Below are positions 52,177 to 61,790 of a stretch of DNA of 64,000 nucleotides, in pieces. The notes below the pieces were generated by a model that had not been told where the DNA came from, ran no database searches, and saw nothing but the letters and a program-made list of their open reading frames with translations. The stretch's first letter is position 1, and every line of letters begins with the position of its first letter. A program made the position numbers and the translations under genes. The stretch comes from Lysobacteraceae bacterium NML07-0707 (lineage in GTDB: Bacteria > Pseudomonadota > Gammaproteobacteria > Xanthomonadales > Xanthomonadaceae): assembly GCA_002798295.1 (NCBI GenBank), contig NWQT01000034.1, forward strand, positions 1 to 64,000. Reading direction: 5' to 3'.

Positions 52177-52983
52177 TCAATTCCCGGTAGAGGGGTTGGA
52201 AGGGAAATCACGCTGCAAACGCTCGCGATAACGTGCCGCAGCACGAGTATCGCCCATTCTCAGTTCGATTTGTTCGGCGCTTTGCAAAAGTGCGGCAGTA
52301 ATGGGTTGCAACGCCAGGCGGCGTTCAATAAAGGCCCGCGCCTCCAGCAGCTGCCCTTGTGCCAGCGCATGCGTGGCAAGCGTCTCCAGCGCCAGCCGGT
52401 TTTCTGCATCCAGTTGCAGCGACTGGCGCAAATAGCTAACAGCGCGCTCGACATTGCCTGCACGCAGGGCGCAGGCGCCGGCATTGGCAAGCGTGTCGGC
52501 GCGGCTTTGACCGTCGCCCAGACGCTCGGCGGCATAGTCCAGATAGCGCAGTGATTCCTCAAAACGCTGCTGGCCGCACAGCCAGGCGCCATAATTATTG
52601 GCCTCGGCAGCGCCCCCGCCTGAAACCTGCATCGCCTTGAACAGCCAGTCGCCGGACTCGGCCTCGCGGCCGCGACGTGCGGCAATCGCGCCCATCAGGG
52701 TATGCGCATCGGCAGAAGCGGGGTCGGCCTTGAGGGCATCGCGGCTCAGACGCTCGGCCAGATCAAAATCATTGCCCTGCAGGGCGGAGGATGCGCGCAC
52801 CACCAGATCATGTGCTGACATGCGCGCCTTGTCCTGCTGGCTGTCGCGCGCCACCACCGGCCTTCTGGCCTGCTCCACCTTGCCCTTGCCGATGACATCC
52901 TGACGGATAAAGGTGAGCTTGCTGCATCCGCCCAGCAGCGGCAACAGCAACAGGAATCCGGCAAGGCGTCGGTCAAGCCGCAT
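52177..52983 (-). CDS. pilF: Type IV pilus biogenesis lipoprotein PilF (TPR)
   Basis: 268 aa. Lipobox LLGGC with Cys20. About five TPR units follow ([60 protein letters not shown]). PilF pilots the secretin PilQ to the outer membrane. The start at 52983 overlaps rlmN by 11 nt and matches the lipoprotein signal. Upstream extension would lose the signal. Confidence 0.93.
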   Translation of the reverse strand: MRLDRRLAGFLLLLPLLGGCSKLTFIRQDVIGKGKVEQARRPVVARDSQQDKARMSAHDLVVRASSALQGNDFDLAERLSRDALKADPASADAHTLMGAIAARRGREAESGDWLFKAMQVSGGGAAEANNYGAWLCGQQRFEESLRYLDYAAERLGDGQSRADTLANAGACALRAGNVERAVSYLRQSLQLDAENRLALETLATHALAQGQLLEARAFIERRLALQPITAALLQSAEQIELRMGDTRAAARYRERLQRDFPSNPSTGN

Positions 52984-54178
52984 GGCGACCCTCGGCAGCG
53001 GCAAGCCGCTTGGCATGTTCGGCCTGACGGCGGGTGCGATCGAGCACCTGGCCTTTGAGCTGGCCGCAGGCGGCATCGATATCATCGCCACGGGTACGGC
53101 GCAGCGGCGCCACCAGCCCGGCATTGTTCAGCACTTTCTGGAAGGCACGAATTTCCACCTCGCCTGAACGCTGATAGCGGGCACCGGGGAACGGATTGAA
53201 CGGAATCAGATTGACCTTGGCGGCATCCTTCATCTGCACCCGGCGGTCAAAATCGCGCATCAGCTTCGCCAGCGCGCGGGCATGCTCAGGCTGGTCATTG
53301 ACCCCGCGCATCAGCGTGTATTCAAAAGTGACCGACTCGCCCTTTTTGCGCAGTGCATAGCGCACGCAGGCATCCATCAGCGTGGCGATATCGTATTTGC
53401 GATTGAGCGGCACCAGCTCGTTGCGCAGCTCATCGAACGGCGCATGCAGCGATACCGCCAGCGACACATCGCTTTCCGCCGCCAGCCGGTCAATCATCGG
53501 CACCATGCCGGCGGTGGACAGGGTGACGCGCTTGTTGGCAAGTCCATAGCCCAGATCATCGCGCATCACGCTCATCGCGCGCACCACGTTGTCGAAATTC
53601 ATCAGCGGCTCGCCCATGCCCATCATCACCACATTGGTCAGGCGGCGCTGCTGGTGCGGCACATTGCCAAGATGCTTGCCGGCCACCCACACCTGGCCGA
53701 TGATTTCAGCCGTGGACAGATTGCGGTTGAAGCCCTGGGTCGCGGTCGAGCAGAAGCTGCAATTGAGCCCGCAGCCGACCTGCGAGGACACACACAGGGT
53801 GCCGCGCCCCTTGTCGGGGATATAAACGGTTTCGATGGCATTGCCGCCATCCATGCCCAGCAGCCACTTATGCGTGCCATCTTCCGAACCCTTGTCGAAC
53901 AGGGTATTGGGCACCACGATTTCGGCGGCATCTTCGAGCTTGGCGCGCAGCGCCTTGCCCAGATCGGTCATTTCCTCAAACGAGGTGACATGGCGGTGAT
54001 GAATCCATTTCATCACCTGCTGGGCGCGGAAACGCTTTTCATCCAGCGTTTCCACAAAGAATTTCTCAAGCCCTGCCCGATCCAGGTCGAGCAGGTTTTG
54101 CTTGGCCGAGGCAGCCGCCGCCAGCGGCGCCTTGGCAGCGCCCTGTGATGGTTGTTGCGGCGGCAGACTCTGGTTCAT
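52973..54178 (-). CDS. rlmN: Dual-specificity rRNA/tRNA methyltransferase RlmN
   Basis: 401 aa radical-SAM enzyme that methylates C2 of A2503 in 23S rRNA and A37 in tRNA. The CxxxCxxC cluster is CGLNCSFC; the acceptor cysteine lies in [11 protein letters not shown]. Other family stretches are [37 protein letters not shown] and [19 protein letters not shown]. The N-terminal 30 residues are Ala/Gln-rich and variable. It lies between ndk and pilF as in other gammaproteobacteria. Confidence 0.98.
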   Translation of the reverse strand: MNQSLPPQQPSQGAAKAPLAAAASAKQNLLDLDRAGLEKFFVETLDEKRFRAQQVMKWIHHRHVTSFEEMTDLGKALRAKLEDAAEIVVPNTLFDKGSEDGTHKWLLGMDGGNAIETVYIPDKGRGTLCVSSQVGCGLNCSFCSTATQGFNRNLSTAEIIGQVWVAGKHLGNVPHQQRRLTNVVMMGMGEPLMNFDNVVRAMSVMRDDLGYGLANKRVTLSTAGMVPMIDRLAAESDVSLAVSLHAPFDELRNELVPLNRKYDIATLMDACVRYALRKKGESVTFEYTLMRGVNDQPEHARALAKLMRDFDRRVQMKDAAKVNLIPFNPFPGARYQRSGEVEIRAFQKVLNNAGLVAPLRRTRGDDIDAACGQLKGQVLDRTRRQAEHAKRLAAAEGRHAA

Positions 54179-54194
54179 CTCACACGCTCTTGGC

Positions 54195-54623
54195 TTAGCC
54201 GCGTGCGTGCACTTCGGTGGCCGGGAAGAAATAGGCGATTTCAATCGCGGCATTCTCCAGCGAGTCCGAGCCGTGCACGGCATTGGCGTCGATGGATTCG
54301 GCAAAATCGGCACGGATGGTGCCTGCTGCCGCTTCCTTGGGATTGGTTGCGCCCATCAGCTCACGGTTCTTCAGCACCGCGCCTTCGCCTTCGAGCACCT
54401 GAATCATCACAGGACCTGACACCATGAAATCCACCAGCGCGCCAAAGAACGGACGCTCACGGTGTACGGCGTAGAAGCCTTCGGCTTCGGCGCGGGAGAG
54501 CTGGGTGAACTTGGCCGCAGCAATCTTCAGGCCGTTCTTTTCAAAGCGGCTATAGATTTCGCCAATCACGTTCTTGGCAACGGCATCGGGTTTGATGATG
54601 GACAGGGTGCGCTCAAGCGCCAT
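54195..54623 (-). CDS. ndk: Nucleoside diphosphate kinase
   Basis: 142 aa. It transfers gamma-phosphate between NTPs and NDPs. The phospho-accepting residue is His117 in [20 protein letters not shown]; the N-terminus [18 protein letters not shown] and [16 protein letters not shown] are family signatures. It heads the ndk-rlmN-pilF-rodZ run. A TAGAAT hexamer on the minus strand near 54732-54737 may be its -10. Confidence 0.98.
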   Translation of the reverse strand: MALERTLSIIKPDAVAKNVIGEIYSRFEKNGLKIAAAKFTQLSRAEAEGFYAVHRERPFFGALVDFMVSGPVMIQVLEGEGAVLKNRELMGATNPKEAAAGTIRADFAESIDANAVHGSDSLENAAIEIAYFFPATEVHARG

Positions 54624-54817
54624 GGGATTCTCCGGTTTTCAAGATGCGGGCAAGCCCCGCTGGGTGGGGGAATAAAGCCGGCCTCCGGCAAGGCCTGCGC
54701 CCTGCAAGATTTCAGCCAAAATTTGGGCAAATATTCTAGCCGAATTTCAGCCAGGCCGTTAAACACCGGCCTCCAAGGCCATTTTTCAAGGCGCAGCGAG
54801 TGTGCCCATTTCCGGGC

Positions 54818-55579
54818 TTACAGCGCCTGCAACAAAGTCTGGATGAGACGCGGCACTTGCTGCATGGCGGCATCGACATTGGCCAGCACTTCTTCCATGG
54901 TGATGATTTCATCCGGGTCGGGGCCTGCGCCGGCCGCCCAGTTGGCCACAATCCCGAGGCTTGCATATTCCAGCCCCAGCTCGCGCGCAAGTCCAGCTTC
55001 GGGCATGCCGGTCATGCCCACCAGGTCACAGCCATCGCGGCGCATCCGGGCGATTTCCGCACGGGTTTCCAGCCGCGGCCCCTGGGTGGCGCCATAGCAG
55101 CCTGTCCCGACCAGTTCGACTCCGGCAGCCACCCCAGCGGCCAGCAAGGCACGGCGCAGCCCGGTGCTGTACGGCTCGCCAAAATCCACATGCAGCACTT
55201 CGCTGCCCGGCTCCTCGCACAGGGTGGAAACCCGCCCCCAGGTGTAGTCGATGATTTGGTCAGCCAACACCAGCGCACGCGGGCCACAGCGCTCGCTAAT
55301 GCCGCCCACGGTATTGAGCGCCAGCACCCGGCTGGCGCCCAGCGCCTTCAGCGCGGCCAGGTTGGCACGGTAATTGATTTTGTGCGGCGGAATGGAATGG
55401 CCTTCGCCGTGGCGAGCCAAAAACGCCACCCGTTTGCCCGCCCATTGGCCGATACGCACCGGCCCGGAAGGCTCGCCATAGGCGGTTTGCGGCTGGTGCG
55501 TTTCGACATTTTCAAGCGCGGCCAGACGGTACACGCCAGTACCGCCAATCAATGCCAAATCAACGGCTGCCAGATTCAT
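54818..55579 (-). CDS. S-methyl-5'-thioinosine phosphorylase (MTAP/PNP family)
   Basis: 253 aa. LALIGGTGVYRLAALEN at the N-terminus, ARHGEGHSIPPHKINYRANL (phosphate/ribose site) and the base-site segment LVGMTGMPEAGLARELGLEY. The MTGMPE sequence and the neighbouring hpt favour methylthioinosine over methylthioadenosine as substrate, as in Pseudomonas aeruginosa. Products are hypoxanthine (used by Hpt) and methylthioribose-1-phosphate (used by MtnA, encoded at 23.1 kb). It is 7 bp downstream of hpt on the same strand. Confidence 0.88.
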   Translation of the reverse strand: MNLAAVDLALIGGTGVYRLAALENVETHQPQTAYGEPSGPVRIGQWAGKRVAFLARHGEGHSIPPHKINYRANLAALKALGASRVLALNTVGGISERCGPRALVLADQIIDYTWGRVSTLCEEPGSEVLHVDFGEPYSTGLRRALLAAGVAAGVELVGTGCYGATQGPRLETRAEIARMRRDGCDLVGMTGMPEAGLARELGLEYASLGIVANWAAGAGPDPDEIITMEEVLANVDAAMQQVPRLIQTLLQAL

Positions 55580-55586
55580 GGTTTGC

Positions 55587-56144
55587 TCAATCCTTCAGGG
55601 CATAAATGGCCGGCAGGTTGCGGCCTTGTTCGTGATAGTCCATGCCGTAGCCGAACACATAGCGGTCGGGGACTTCCAGCCCGGCATAATCGGCGCAGAT
55701 GCCCGGCACGCAGCGATCATGGCGTTTCACCGCCAGCACTGCGATGCGCACCTCGGTCGCACCCTGCGCCGCGCACCAGTGCTTGACCTCCAAGAGCGTC
55801 TGGCCTTCGTCCAGAATGTCATCCACCAGCAGCACACGCCGCCCGGCCAGCGATACCTCCGGCTGGCGCAGCCAGTGCAATTCCTTGCCGCGGGTATCGC
55901 CGCGGTAACGGGTGGCATGCAGATAATCCAGCTGCAAATCCAGCCCGCGCTCGCCCAATGCCAGCGCCAGCGCTGCCGCAAACGGCAGTGCGCCATTCAT
56001 CACGGTCAGAAACAGCGGCGGCTGCGCATCGTGCTGGTAATCGGCATGAATCCTGCCCGCCATCTGCTGGATGATGTGTTGAATTTCGTGGTGCGCATAC
56101 AGCACTTCGGCGTTTTGCAGCGCGGTTTTCAGGTCGGCACTCAT
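55587..56144 (-). CDS. hpt: Hypoxanthine-guanine phosphoribosyltransferase
   Basis: 185 aa. It makes IMP or GMP from hypoxanthine/guanine and PRPP. The PRPP loop is RVLLVDDILDEGQTL; PLFLTVMNGALPFAAALALA and VPDRYVFGYGMDYHEQGRNL are typical of this branch. It overlaps nagZ by 4 nt (56141-56144) and sits next to the methylthioinosine phosphorylase whose product it can recycle. Confidence 0.96.
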   Translation of the reverse strand: MSADLKTALQNAEVLYAHHEIQHIIQQMAGRIHADYQHDAQPPLFLTVMNGALPFAAALALALGERGLDLQLDYLHATRYRGDTRGKELHWLRQPEVSLAGRRVLLVDDILDEGQTLLEVKHWCAAQGATEVRIAVLAVKRHDRCVPGICADYAGLEVPDRYVFGYGMDYHEQGRNLPAIYALKD

Positions 56145-57193
56145 GCCAGGCTCCCATTGTCATAGGCGCCGGATTGACCGGCTGTGGGGGTGATCGCGCC
56201 CAGCGCATCATCAAGGCGCTGCTGGGCGCTGTGGTAGCGGCTATCGGCAAGCAACTGGCTCCAGCCCATCGGCCCACGCCCCATCAGCCCGACCAGCGCC
56301 AGGGTATTGAGTTCGCGGCCTTCCACCGCAGCCAGGCCTTCGGGCACCAGCGCTGGGTCGCACACCAGTACCGCATCACAGCCGGCATCCAGATGCGCAT
56401 CAATACGCGCCTTGACGCCACCTGCGGAAAAACCCGCCGCCATGCCGATGTCATCGGAGAACACTGCGCCTGCAAAACCCATTTGCCGACGCAAAATCTC
56501 GCCAATCCAGTGCGGCGAATAGCCGGCCGGCTCGGGCGCGACCTGCGGATACACCACATGCGCCATCATCACCGCATCGGCGCCGGCATCAATCCCCGCT
56601 GCAAACGGCAGCAAGTCCAGCGCGCGGATTTCTTCCAGACTGCGGTTGTCGATGGCCTCATCAAAATGCGTGTCTTCCAGCACCGAGCCGTGACCCGGAA
56701 AATGCTTGAGCGTGGCGGCCATATCGGCGCTGTGCATGCCTTCGATATAGGCGCGGGTGAACTCGGCAACGATTTCCGGCTCGGCGGCGAATGCGCGGCT
56801 GCCAATGGCGCGATTGCCGCGCCCCAGATCCACCACCGGCGCAAAACTCAAATCCACGCCGCTGGCGCGCACTTCGCTGGCCATCAGCCAGGCATGCTCG
56901 CGCGCCAGTGCCAGTGCGCCTTCACGGTCGCGCCGGTACAGGCTGGCAAAGCCTTCCAGCGCGGGCAGCTTGCTGAAGCCTTCCCGGAAGCGCTGCACGC
57001 GGCCGCCTTCCTGATCCACGCAAATCAATTGCGGAAAGCGCGCCGCCTCGCCGATGGACTGGCTCAGCTCCGCGACCTGATTGCGGGAGGCGAAATTGCG
57101 GGCAAACAGAATCACCCCGGCGCAGGCATCGTGCTGCAACCAGTCGCGCTCACGCGCGGATAGTTCCGTGCCAGCTAGGCCGATGATGAGCAT
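56141..57193 (-). CDS. nagZ: Beta-N-acetylhexosaminidase NagZ
   Basis: 350 aa glycoside hydrolase family 3. It removes GlcNAc from muropeptides in peptidoglycan recycling, cytoplasmic (no signal peptide). KHFPGHGSVLEDTHFDEA holds the His/Asp loop; the nucleophile Asp is in FSDDIGMAAG; CVDQEGGRVQRFREGF and GVILFARNF are also diagnostic. The ATG at 57193 overlaps the CYTH gene by 19 nt; a longer start would run deep into it. Confidence 0.97.
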   Translation of the reverse strand: MLIIGLAGTELSARERDWLQHDACAGVILFARNFASRNQVAELSQSIGEAARFPQLICVDQEGGRVQRFREGFSKLPALEGFASLYRRDREGALALAREHAWLMASEVRASGVDLSFAPVVDLGRGNRAIGSRAFAAEPEIVAEFTRAYIEGMHSADMAATLKHFPGHGSVLEDTHFDEAIDNRSLEEIRALDLLPFAAGIDAGADAVMMAHVVYPQVAPEPAGYSPHWIGEILRRQMGFAGAVFSDDIGMAAGFSAGGVKARIDAHLDAGCDAVLVCDPALVPEGLAAVEGRELNTLALVGLMGRGPMGWSQLLADSRYHSAQQRLDDALGAITPTAGQSGAYDNGSLA

Positions 57194-57720
57194 GCAGATT
57201 CTCCGTTGGCGTCCTCTGCCGCGCGCTCGGCCTGGCTCCAGACCGAAAACGGGCGGGTGGTGAGGTTGAGATTGTAGTAACGCAGCAAATGGGTGACTTC
57301 CCCCCCCACCCATTCGGGCAGGGCGAAGGCTTCGTCTTCGGCGCTCAGTTCCACTTCGGCGACGATAAGCCCGGCGTTATCGCCGAAAAATTCGTCGATT
57401 TCCCATTCATGCTGCTGATGGCGCACAAAATGGCGGCGCTTTTTCAGCACCGGCCCCACGCACAAGGCCAGCAACGCCTCGGCATCTGCCACCGGAAGCG
57501 GATAGTCGAACTCCTGCCGCGAAGCGCCAATTTGCCGCGACTTGATATTGAGCCGGGCCTCATCGCCTTCCAGGCGGATGCGCACCGAGCTGTGCTGTGC
57601 GCCGCTGGCCACGGCCTGGCTGTCATTGAGATAACCCTGCGCCATGTCCAGGGTTTTCCACACCTGCCCGCGCCAGGCATCGGAGACCACCAGAAACTTG
57701 CGCTCGATTTCGATACCCAT
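57175..57720 (-). CDS. CYTH-domain protein (triphosphate tunnel metalloenzyme)
   Basis: 181 aa. The signature EIERKFLV (ExExK) opens the protein, and acidic/basic strands forming the triphosphate tunnel follow (SVRIRLEGDEARLNIKSRQ; HEWEIDEFFGDNAGLIVAEV; FALPEWVGGEVT). Such proteins hydrolyse inorganic triphosphate or organic triphosphates. The C-terminal 20 residues overlap nagZ in another frame and are low-complexity. It starts 4 bp after the rlmD stop. Confidence 0.93.
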   Translation of the reverse strand: MGIEIERKFLVVSDAWRGQVWKTLDMAQGYLNDSQAVASGAQHSSVRIRLEGDEARLNIKSRQIGASRQEFDYPLPVADAEALLALCVGPVLKKRRHFVRHQQHEWEIDEFFGDNAGLIVAEVELSAEDEAFALPEWVGGEVTHLLRYYNLNLTTRPFSVWSQAERAAEDANGESACSSSA

Positions 57721-57723
57721 GCG

Positions 57724-59055
57724 TCAGTCTCGCTCAAATACCGCGATGGATTCGACATGCGCAGTATGCGGGAACATGTCCATCACCCCGGCCTTGCGCA
57801 GCGTCCAGCCACGCTCATTGACCAGAAAACCGGCATCGCGCGCCAGCGAACCGGGATGGCAGCTGACATACACAATGCGGCGGATGCTATCGAGCGGCAG
57901 TTGCTTGAGCACCTCCAGCGCGCCGGCGCGCGCCGGATCGAGCAGCAGCTTGTCAAAGCCCTTGCCAAACCACGGCTCATGGCGCAAGTCAGTGGTGAGG
58001 TCGGCCATATAAAAATGGGCATTGCCAAGCTGATTGCGCCCGGCATTTTCGCGCGCCCGCGCCACTAGCCCGGCATCGCCTTCCACGCCCACCACTTCCG
58101 CCGCACAGCGCGCCAGCGGCAGGGTGAAATTGCCCAGCCCGCAGAACAGATCCAGCACACGCTCGCCAGGCTGCACATCCAGCAATGCCAGCGCATGGGC
58201 AATCATTTTTTCATTGAGGCCGCGATTGACCTGGATAAAGTCCAGCGGCCGGAACGCCAGTTCCACATCCCACGCTTCCAGCCGGAACGCCAGCTTGGGC
58301 GGCGGCGCATCATCCAGCGGATGCACCGAATCAATGCCCTTGGGCTGCAAATAAATGGCAAAGCCGTGCTCGGCGGAAAAATCGCGCAGTTTTTGCAAAT
58401 CGCCCTCGCTCAAGGGCTCCAGATGGCGAAACACCAGCGCGCGCGCCTCATCGCCGGCGATGAATTCAATTTGCGGCATTACCCGGCGCGCTTCCATCGA
58501 ATCCACCAGACGCGAAAGCTCGGCAATCTTGAAGCCGATTTCCGGCACTACCGTGTGACATTCATGCAAATCGGCAACAAAGCGCGGGTCTTGCTCACGG
58601 AAGCCCACCAAAGTCTTGTCTTTCTTTTCCACCCGGCGCACCGAGAAGCGCCCCTTGCGGCGATATCCCCAAGCGGCATCGGTCAAGGACGGCAAGACTT
58701 GCTGCGGACTGACATGGCCGATGCGCTCGAAGTTTTCCAGCAATACCCGCTGCTTGGCATGGATTTGCCTATCTTCAGCCAGATGTTGCAAGGTGCAGCC
58801 GGCGCACACGCCAAAATGCGGGCAGCGCGGCGTCACCCGGTCGGGCGAGGCCTCCAGCACTTCCAGGGTTTTGGCTTCATCAAAACTGCGCGAGCGCGCG
58901 GTTTGCTGCACGCTCACCACTTCGCCCGGCAAAGCGCCACTGACAAACAGGGTCTTGCCTGCATGCGGGCCATCTTCACGGCGGGCAACGCCACGGCCAT
59001 CGTGGCTAAGGTCGAGAATGCGGACTTGGAACGGGGTTTGGTCGATACGGGCCAC
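57724..59055 (-). CDS. rlmD: 23S rRNA (uracil-1939-C5) methyltransferase RlmD
   Basis: 443 aa. N-terminal TRAM domain (1-60), an iron-sulfur cluster region CPHFGVCAGCTLQHL (Cys78, 84, 87 plus a later Cys), and the SAM-dependent catalytic domain: VLDLFCGLGNFTLPLA and the nucleophile Cys in VYVSCHPGSLARD. The C-terminus KAGVMDMFPHTAHVESIAVF is the family ending and separates it from the tRNA TrmA group. It lies upstream of the CYTH-nagZ-hpt run. Confidence 0.96.
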   Translation of the reverse strand: MARIDQTPFQVRILDLSHDGRGVARREDGPHAGKTLFVSGALPGEVVSVQQTARSRSFDEAKTLEVLEASPDRVTPRCPHFGVCAGCTLQHLAEDRQIHAKQRVLLENFERIGHVSPQQVLPSLTDAAWGYRRKGRFSVRRVEKKDKTLVGFREQDPRFVADLHECHTVVPEIGFKIAELSRLVDSMEARRVMPQIEFIAGDEARALVFRHLEPLSEGDLQKLRDFSAEHGFAIYLQPKGIDSVHPLDDAPPPKLAFRLEAWDVELAFRPLDFIQVNRGLNEKMIAHALALLDVQPGERVLDLFCGLGNFTLPLARCAAEVVGVEGDAGLVARARENAGRNQLGNAHFYMADLTTDLRHEPWFGKGFDKLLLDPARAGALEVLKQLPLDSIRRIVYVSCHPGSLARDAGFLVNERGWTLRKAGVMDMFPHTAHVESIAVFERD

Positions 59056-59074
59056 GGTTGCTGGCTATAGGCTG

Positions 59075-59108
59075 GCAAAGAAGGGGCGGCATTGTCGCAT
59101 GCCGCCCC
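59075..59108 (-). terminator. Terminator after the YdbL-like gene
   Basis: A 10-bp stem GGGGCGGCAT / ATGCCGCCCC with a 6-nt loop, followed on the minus strand by TTCTTTGC, between the YdbL-like stop and the rlmD start. Confidence 0.65.
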
Positions 59109-59127
59109 CGCACTTGTGCCTGGATGT

Positions 59128-59736
59128 TTATTTCTGCTTCCAGCCTGCGGCGCTTTGATACCACCAGCCCGCATGGGCGCGCTCAATCCATTGCCGGGCA
59201 AACACTTCACGGATCTGCCCTTCCCATTCCGGGTGCCCATTGGCCACTGCGACTTCGCGGTACAGCGCCTTGCGGTCGCGGTTGTCATCGGCTACGGCGG
59301 CATTCATCGCCACCCGGTCTTTGAGCTCCAGTTTACCGGCATCGCGCACCGTGACCATGCCGTCCTGGGTAAAGCCAAGCGCCCCGGAATCAAAACCGGC
59401 GCGCAGCGTGCTTTCAAAACGGCTCTGCATCTGGTTCTGGATGGCGCGAATGGCCGGGGTATTGATGCTGATATCCGGCGCAGACTGTGCATAGGCCGAG
59501 CCAATTCCCAGCAGCGACCACGGGTCGATGCGGCGTAGCAGCGCCGACAGGCCGCCGCCGGCTTCGGGTTTTTGCGGCGATGTTTCTTGTGATGGCGTGG
59601 CCTCCTCGCCAATCACCTTGTCCACGAACTCACGCGCCGCCTCGCGCGCTTCGGCCGCCGGGAAATACACATTGATGGTGACGCAGGCGGTCAGCGCCAG
59701 GGCTGCCGGAAGCGGAAGCCAGTTTTTGATTGCCAT
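59128..59736 (-). CDS. YdbL/DUF1318-like lipoprotein
   Basis: 202 aa. Lipobox ALTAC with Cys18, then VTINVYFPAAEAREAAREFV, the recurring N-terminus of DUF1318 proteins. A Pro/Gln-rich insert precedes the helical DUF1318 domain (about 95-202; INTPAIRAIQNQMQSRFEST, GFTQDGMVTVRDAG). YdbL partners the large YdbH protein in lipid transport across the envelope; the gene directly follows the YdbH-like gene with 11 bp between. The third E. coli partner gene, ynbE, is not between them. Confidence 0.85.
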   Translation of the reverse strand: MAIKNWLPLPAALALTACVTINVYFPAAEAREAAREFVDKVIGEEATPSQETSPQKPEAGGGLSALLRRIDPWSLLGIGSAYAQSAPDISINTPAIRAIQNQMQSRFESTLRAGFDSGALGFTQDGMVTVRDAGKLELKDRVAMNAAVADDNRDRKALYREVAVANGHPEWEGQIREVFARQWIERAHAGWWYQSAAGWKQK

Positions 59737-59747
59737 GAAACTCTCCT

Positions 59748-61772
59748 CTATTCAATGACAGGTTCAATCTCGCCGCTGCCTGCCGCCTGCAAACGCTCCA
59801 GCAGGGTCGGCCAGTCCACGCGGCGATTGTGCCCGATAACTTCAAGGCGCGGCAGGCCACTGCCCTTGACGATAGTAAACCCGGCCTTGGCTGAATCCGC
59901 CGTAGCTGCCTCATCCAGCCCTGCCATTTGGCAGACTTCGTTTTCCAGCCGGCAGGCAATGCCGATACGTGCATAGCCAAAATCATCGAACAGGCCAATC
60001 AGGCGGTTTTGCAGGCTGGTCATGAAAGTGGCATCACCGACACTGGAAATATTCTGCACGGCGCGCTGGCTGATGCGCTGGCGCACGCCGGGTTTGCGCT
60101 CGGTCACCAGGCGTGCATCAAAACGCACCGGCTGCCAGTCCACCAGGCGCAGGTCGTGCAGATAGCCATCCAGCCGCCCGCTGATGCTGCCAAAACCGAA
60201 AACTTCCGTCAGGCGCAAAAGGTCAAGGTCGTTGAAATCAATATCGGCACTCAAGGTGGGCGCGGTGCCAAACGGGCGCTCCATGGATAATTCGGTGATT
60301 TGCACCGCGCCTTCAAAAAGGCCGATGGCAAGCCCGCCATCAAAATCAATGCGGTCATTGGCATACACCACGCGCGGGATTTTACCGTTCAACTCGCCGC
60401 GAAACTCCGGCAAGCCAAGGCTCCTGGACATCTTGCCAATATCGATTTGCTCAAGGTCAAGGCCGAATGCCATCTGCATCGCGCCCTCGCGGCCTGCCGG
60501 TTGCAGGCGCAAATCATGCAACTGCATGCGGCCATCGAAAATCGGCAGCTCGGCGCTTTGCCGCAAGCCCAGCACGCCCTGGTGGCTGCGAAAATCGAGC
60601 TTTGCCGGGTCAAATACCAGCCCCAGCACTTCGGCACGTTGCCAGCCCAGTGTCGAATCGACATTTTCATCAGCAGAAAGCGCAATATCGCCTGCCAGGC
60701 GCTCAAAGCCAAAGCGCTGCTGCGGGTCTTTTATATCCACCGCATCCAGCCGGACATGGAGGCCTTGCAGATGACCTGCCGCCCAGTCCAGCCGGGTCTG
60801 CAATGCCCCCTGCATCTGCAAATCGGCAAGCCCCAGCTGCCCCAGCACACCACTCAAATAGCGCACTGGCAAGCCGGAAATATCCCCACTTTGGGCGTGC
60901 AACCGGATGCGCTCAAACTCGCCTCCAGCATCCAGCGCAATACTGCCCTCGGCTTCAAGCAGGTGCGCATCTTTCCAAAACAGCTGCGGCAATTGCCAGA
61001 TGCCCGCCGCATCCTGCCGCATTTGCAGCGCCAGATGTACCGGCTTCTGGGTCAGCGCCAGATAATGCGCGCCATAAAGCAACTCACCGGAAAAATCGGC
61101 CTGCACTGCCATTTCCGCAGCGCGCTTGTGGTGATAGTCAAACTGCAGGCGTCCGCCAAGCCCGGCCACCACAAGACTGCCATCGGCACTTTGCAGGCCG
61201 ATGTTTTCAAGCTGCAAATCCGCTTTGGCCTGCAACGCCACGCCCCCCATCAGCAGCGCCACCTCGCCATCGATTGCGCCACTTTCCACCTGCGCCCCTT
61301 CCAACATCATGGCAAGCCAGGCCTCCAGCCATTTCAGCGGCAACTTTTGCAAATCAATCTGCGCCAGATCCGGCGTTGCCGTGCGCATGGAAAACTTCGC
61401 CTGCTGCCGACCACGGCCAAGCTGCCCCCATGTTGTTTCATCATCCAGATGCAGCGCCAGCTGTAGCGGCGGCAGCTTCCCGGCACGCAGCGGCCCGTTA
61501 CAATGCCAGCCATTGTTGGCCGCCCGCCGCAGTGGGCAATGCCAGTGCAGATTCTGGAACTTGTAGCCCAGACTTCCGGCATCCAGTTGTCTGGCATGCA
61601 ATTGCAACTGCCCCTCGGCATTGCCCTCCGGCCACTCCAGCCGCAACGTCAATCCTTCAAGCTGGGCCATATCCGTACTGACTTTTGCCGCTTTCATGCT
61701 TAACACCCGCGCACTGGCTGTCCCGGCCAGCAACAGGCCAAGCAAAATCAGGAGTAAGATGCGTGCAAGCAT
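59748..61772 (-). CDS. YdbH-like intermembrane lipid-transport protein (AsmA/TamB-type)
   Basis: 674 aa from the ATG at 61772. A signal/anchor helix (MLARILLLILLGLLLAGTAS) is followed by a long run of beta-strand repeats, as in YdbH/YhdP/TamB proteins that form a groove bridging inner and outer membranes. Near the C-terminus QNISSVGDATFMTSLQNRLI and FDDFGYARIGIACRLENEVC resemble the conserved YdbH end. At 674 aa it is shorter than E. coli YdbH (about 880). The pairing with a YdbL-like gene supports the call. It is divergent from the receiver-Hpt gene with only 18 bp between start codons. Confidence 0.8.
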   Translation of the reverse strand: MLARILLLILLGLLLAGTASARVLSMKAAKVSTDMAQLEGLTLRLEWPEGNAEGQLQLHARQLDAGSLGYKFQNLHWHCPLRRAANNGWHCNGPLRAGKLPPLQLALHLDDETTWGQLGRGRQQAKFSMRTATPDLAQIDLQKLPLKWLEAWLAMMLEGAQVESGAIDGEVALLMGGVALQAKADLQLENIGLQSADGSLVVAGLGGRLQFDYHHKRAAEMAVQADFSGELLYGAHYLALTQKPVHLALQMRQDAAGIWQLPQLFWKDAHLLEAEGSIALDAGGEFERIRLHAQSGDISGLPVRYLSGVLGQLGLADLQMQGALQTRLDWAAGHLQGLHVRLDAVDIKDPQQRFGFERLAGDIALSADENVDSTLGWQRAEVLGLVFDPAKLDFRSHQGVLGLRQSAELPIFDGRMQLHDLRLQPAGREGAMQMAFGLDLEQIDIGKMSRSLGLPEFRGELNGKIPRVVYANDRIDFDGGLAIGLFEGAVQITELSMERPFGTAPTLSADIDFNDLDLLRLTEVFGFGSISGRLDGYLHDLRLVDWQPVRFDARLVTERKPGVRQRISQRAVQNISSVGDATFMTSLQNRLIGLFDDFGYARIGIACRLENEVCQMAGLDEAATADSAKAGFTIVKGSGLPRLEVIGHNRRVDWPTLLERLQAAGSGEIEPVIE

Positions 61773-61790
61773 TTGGCAAGGATACGAAAA

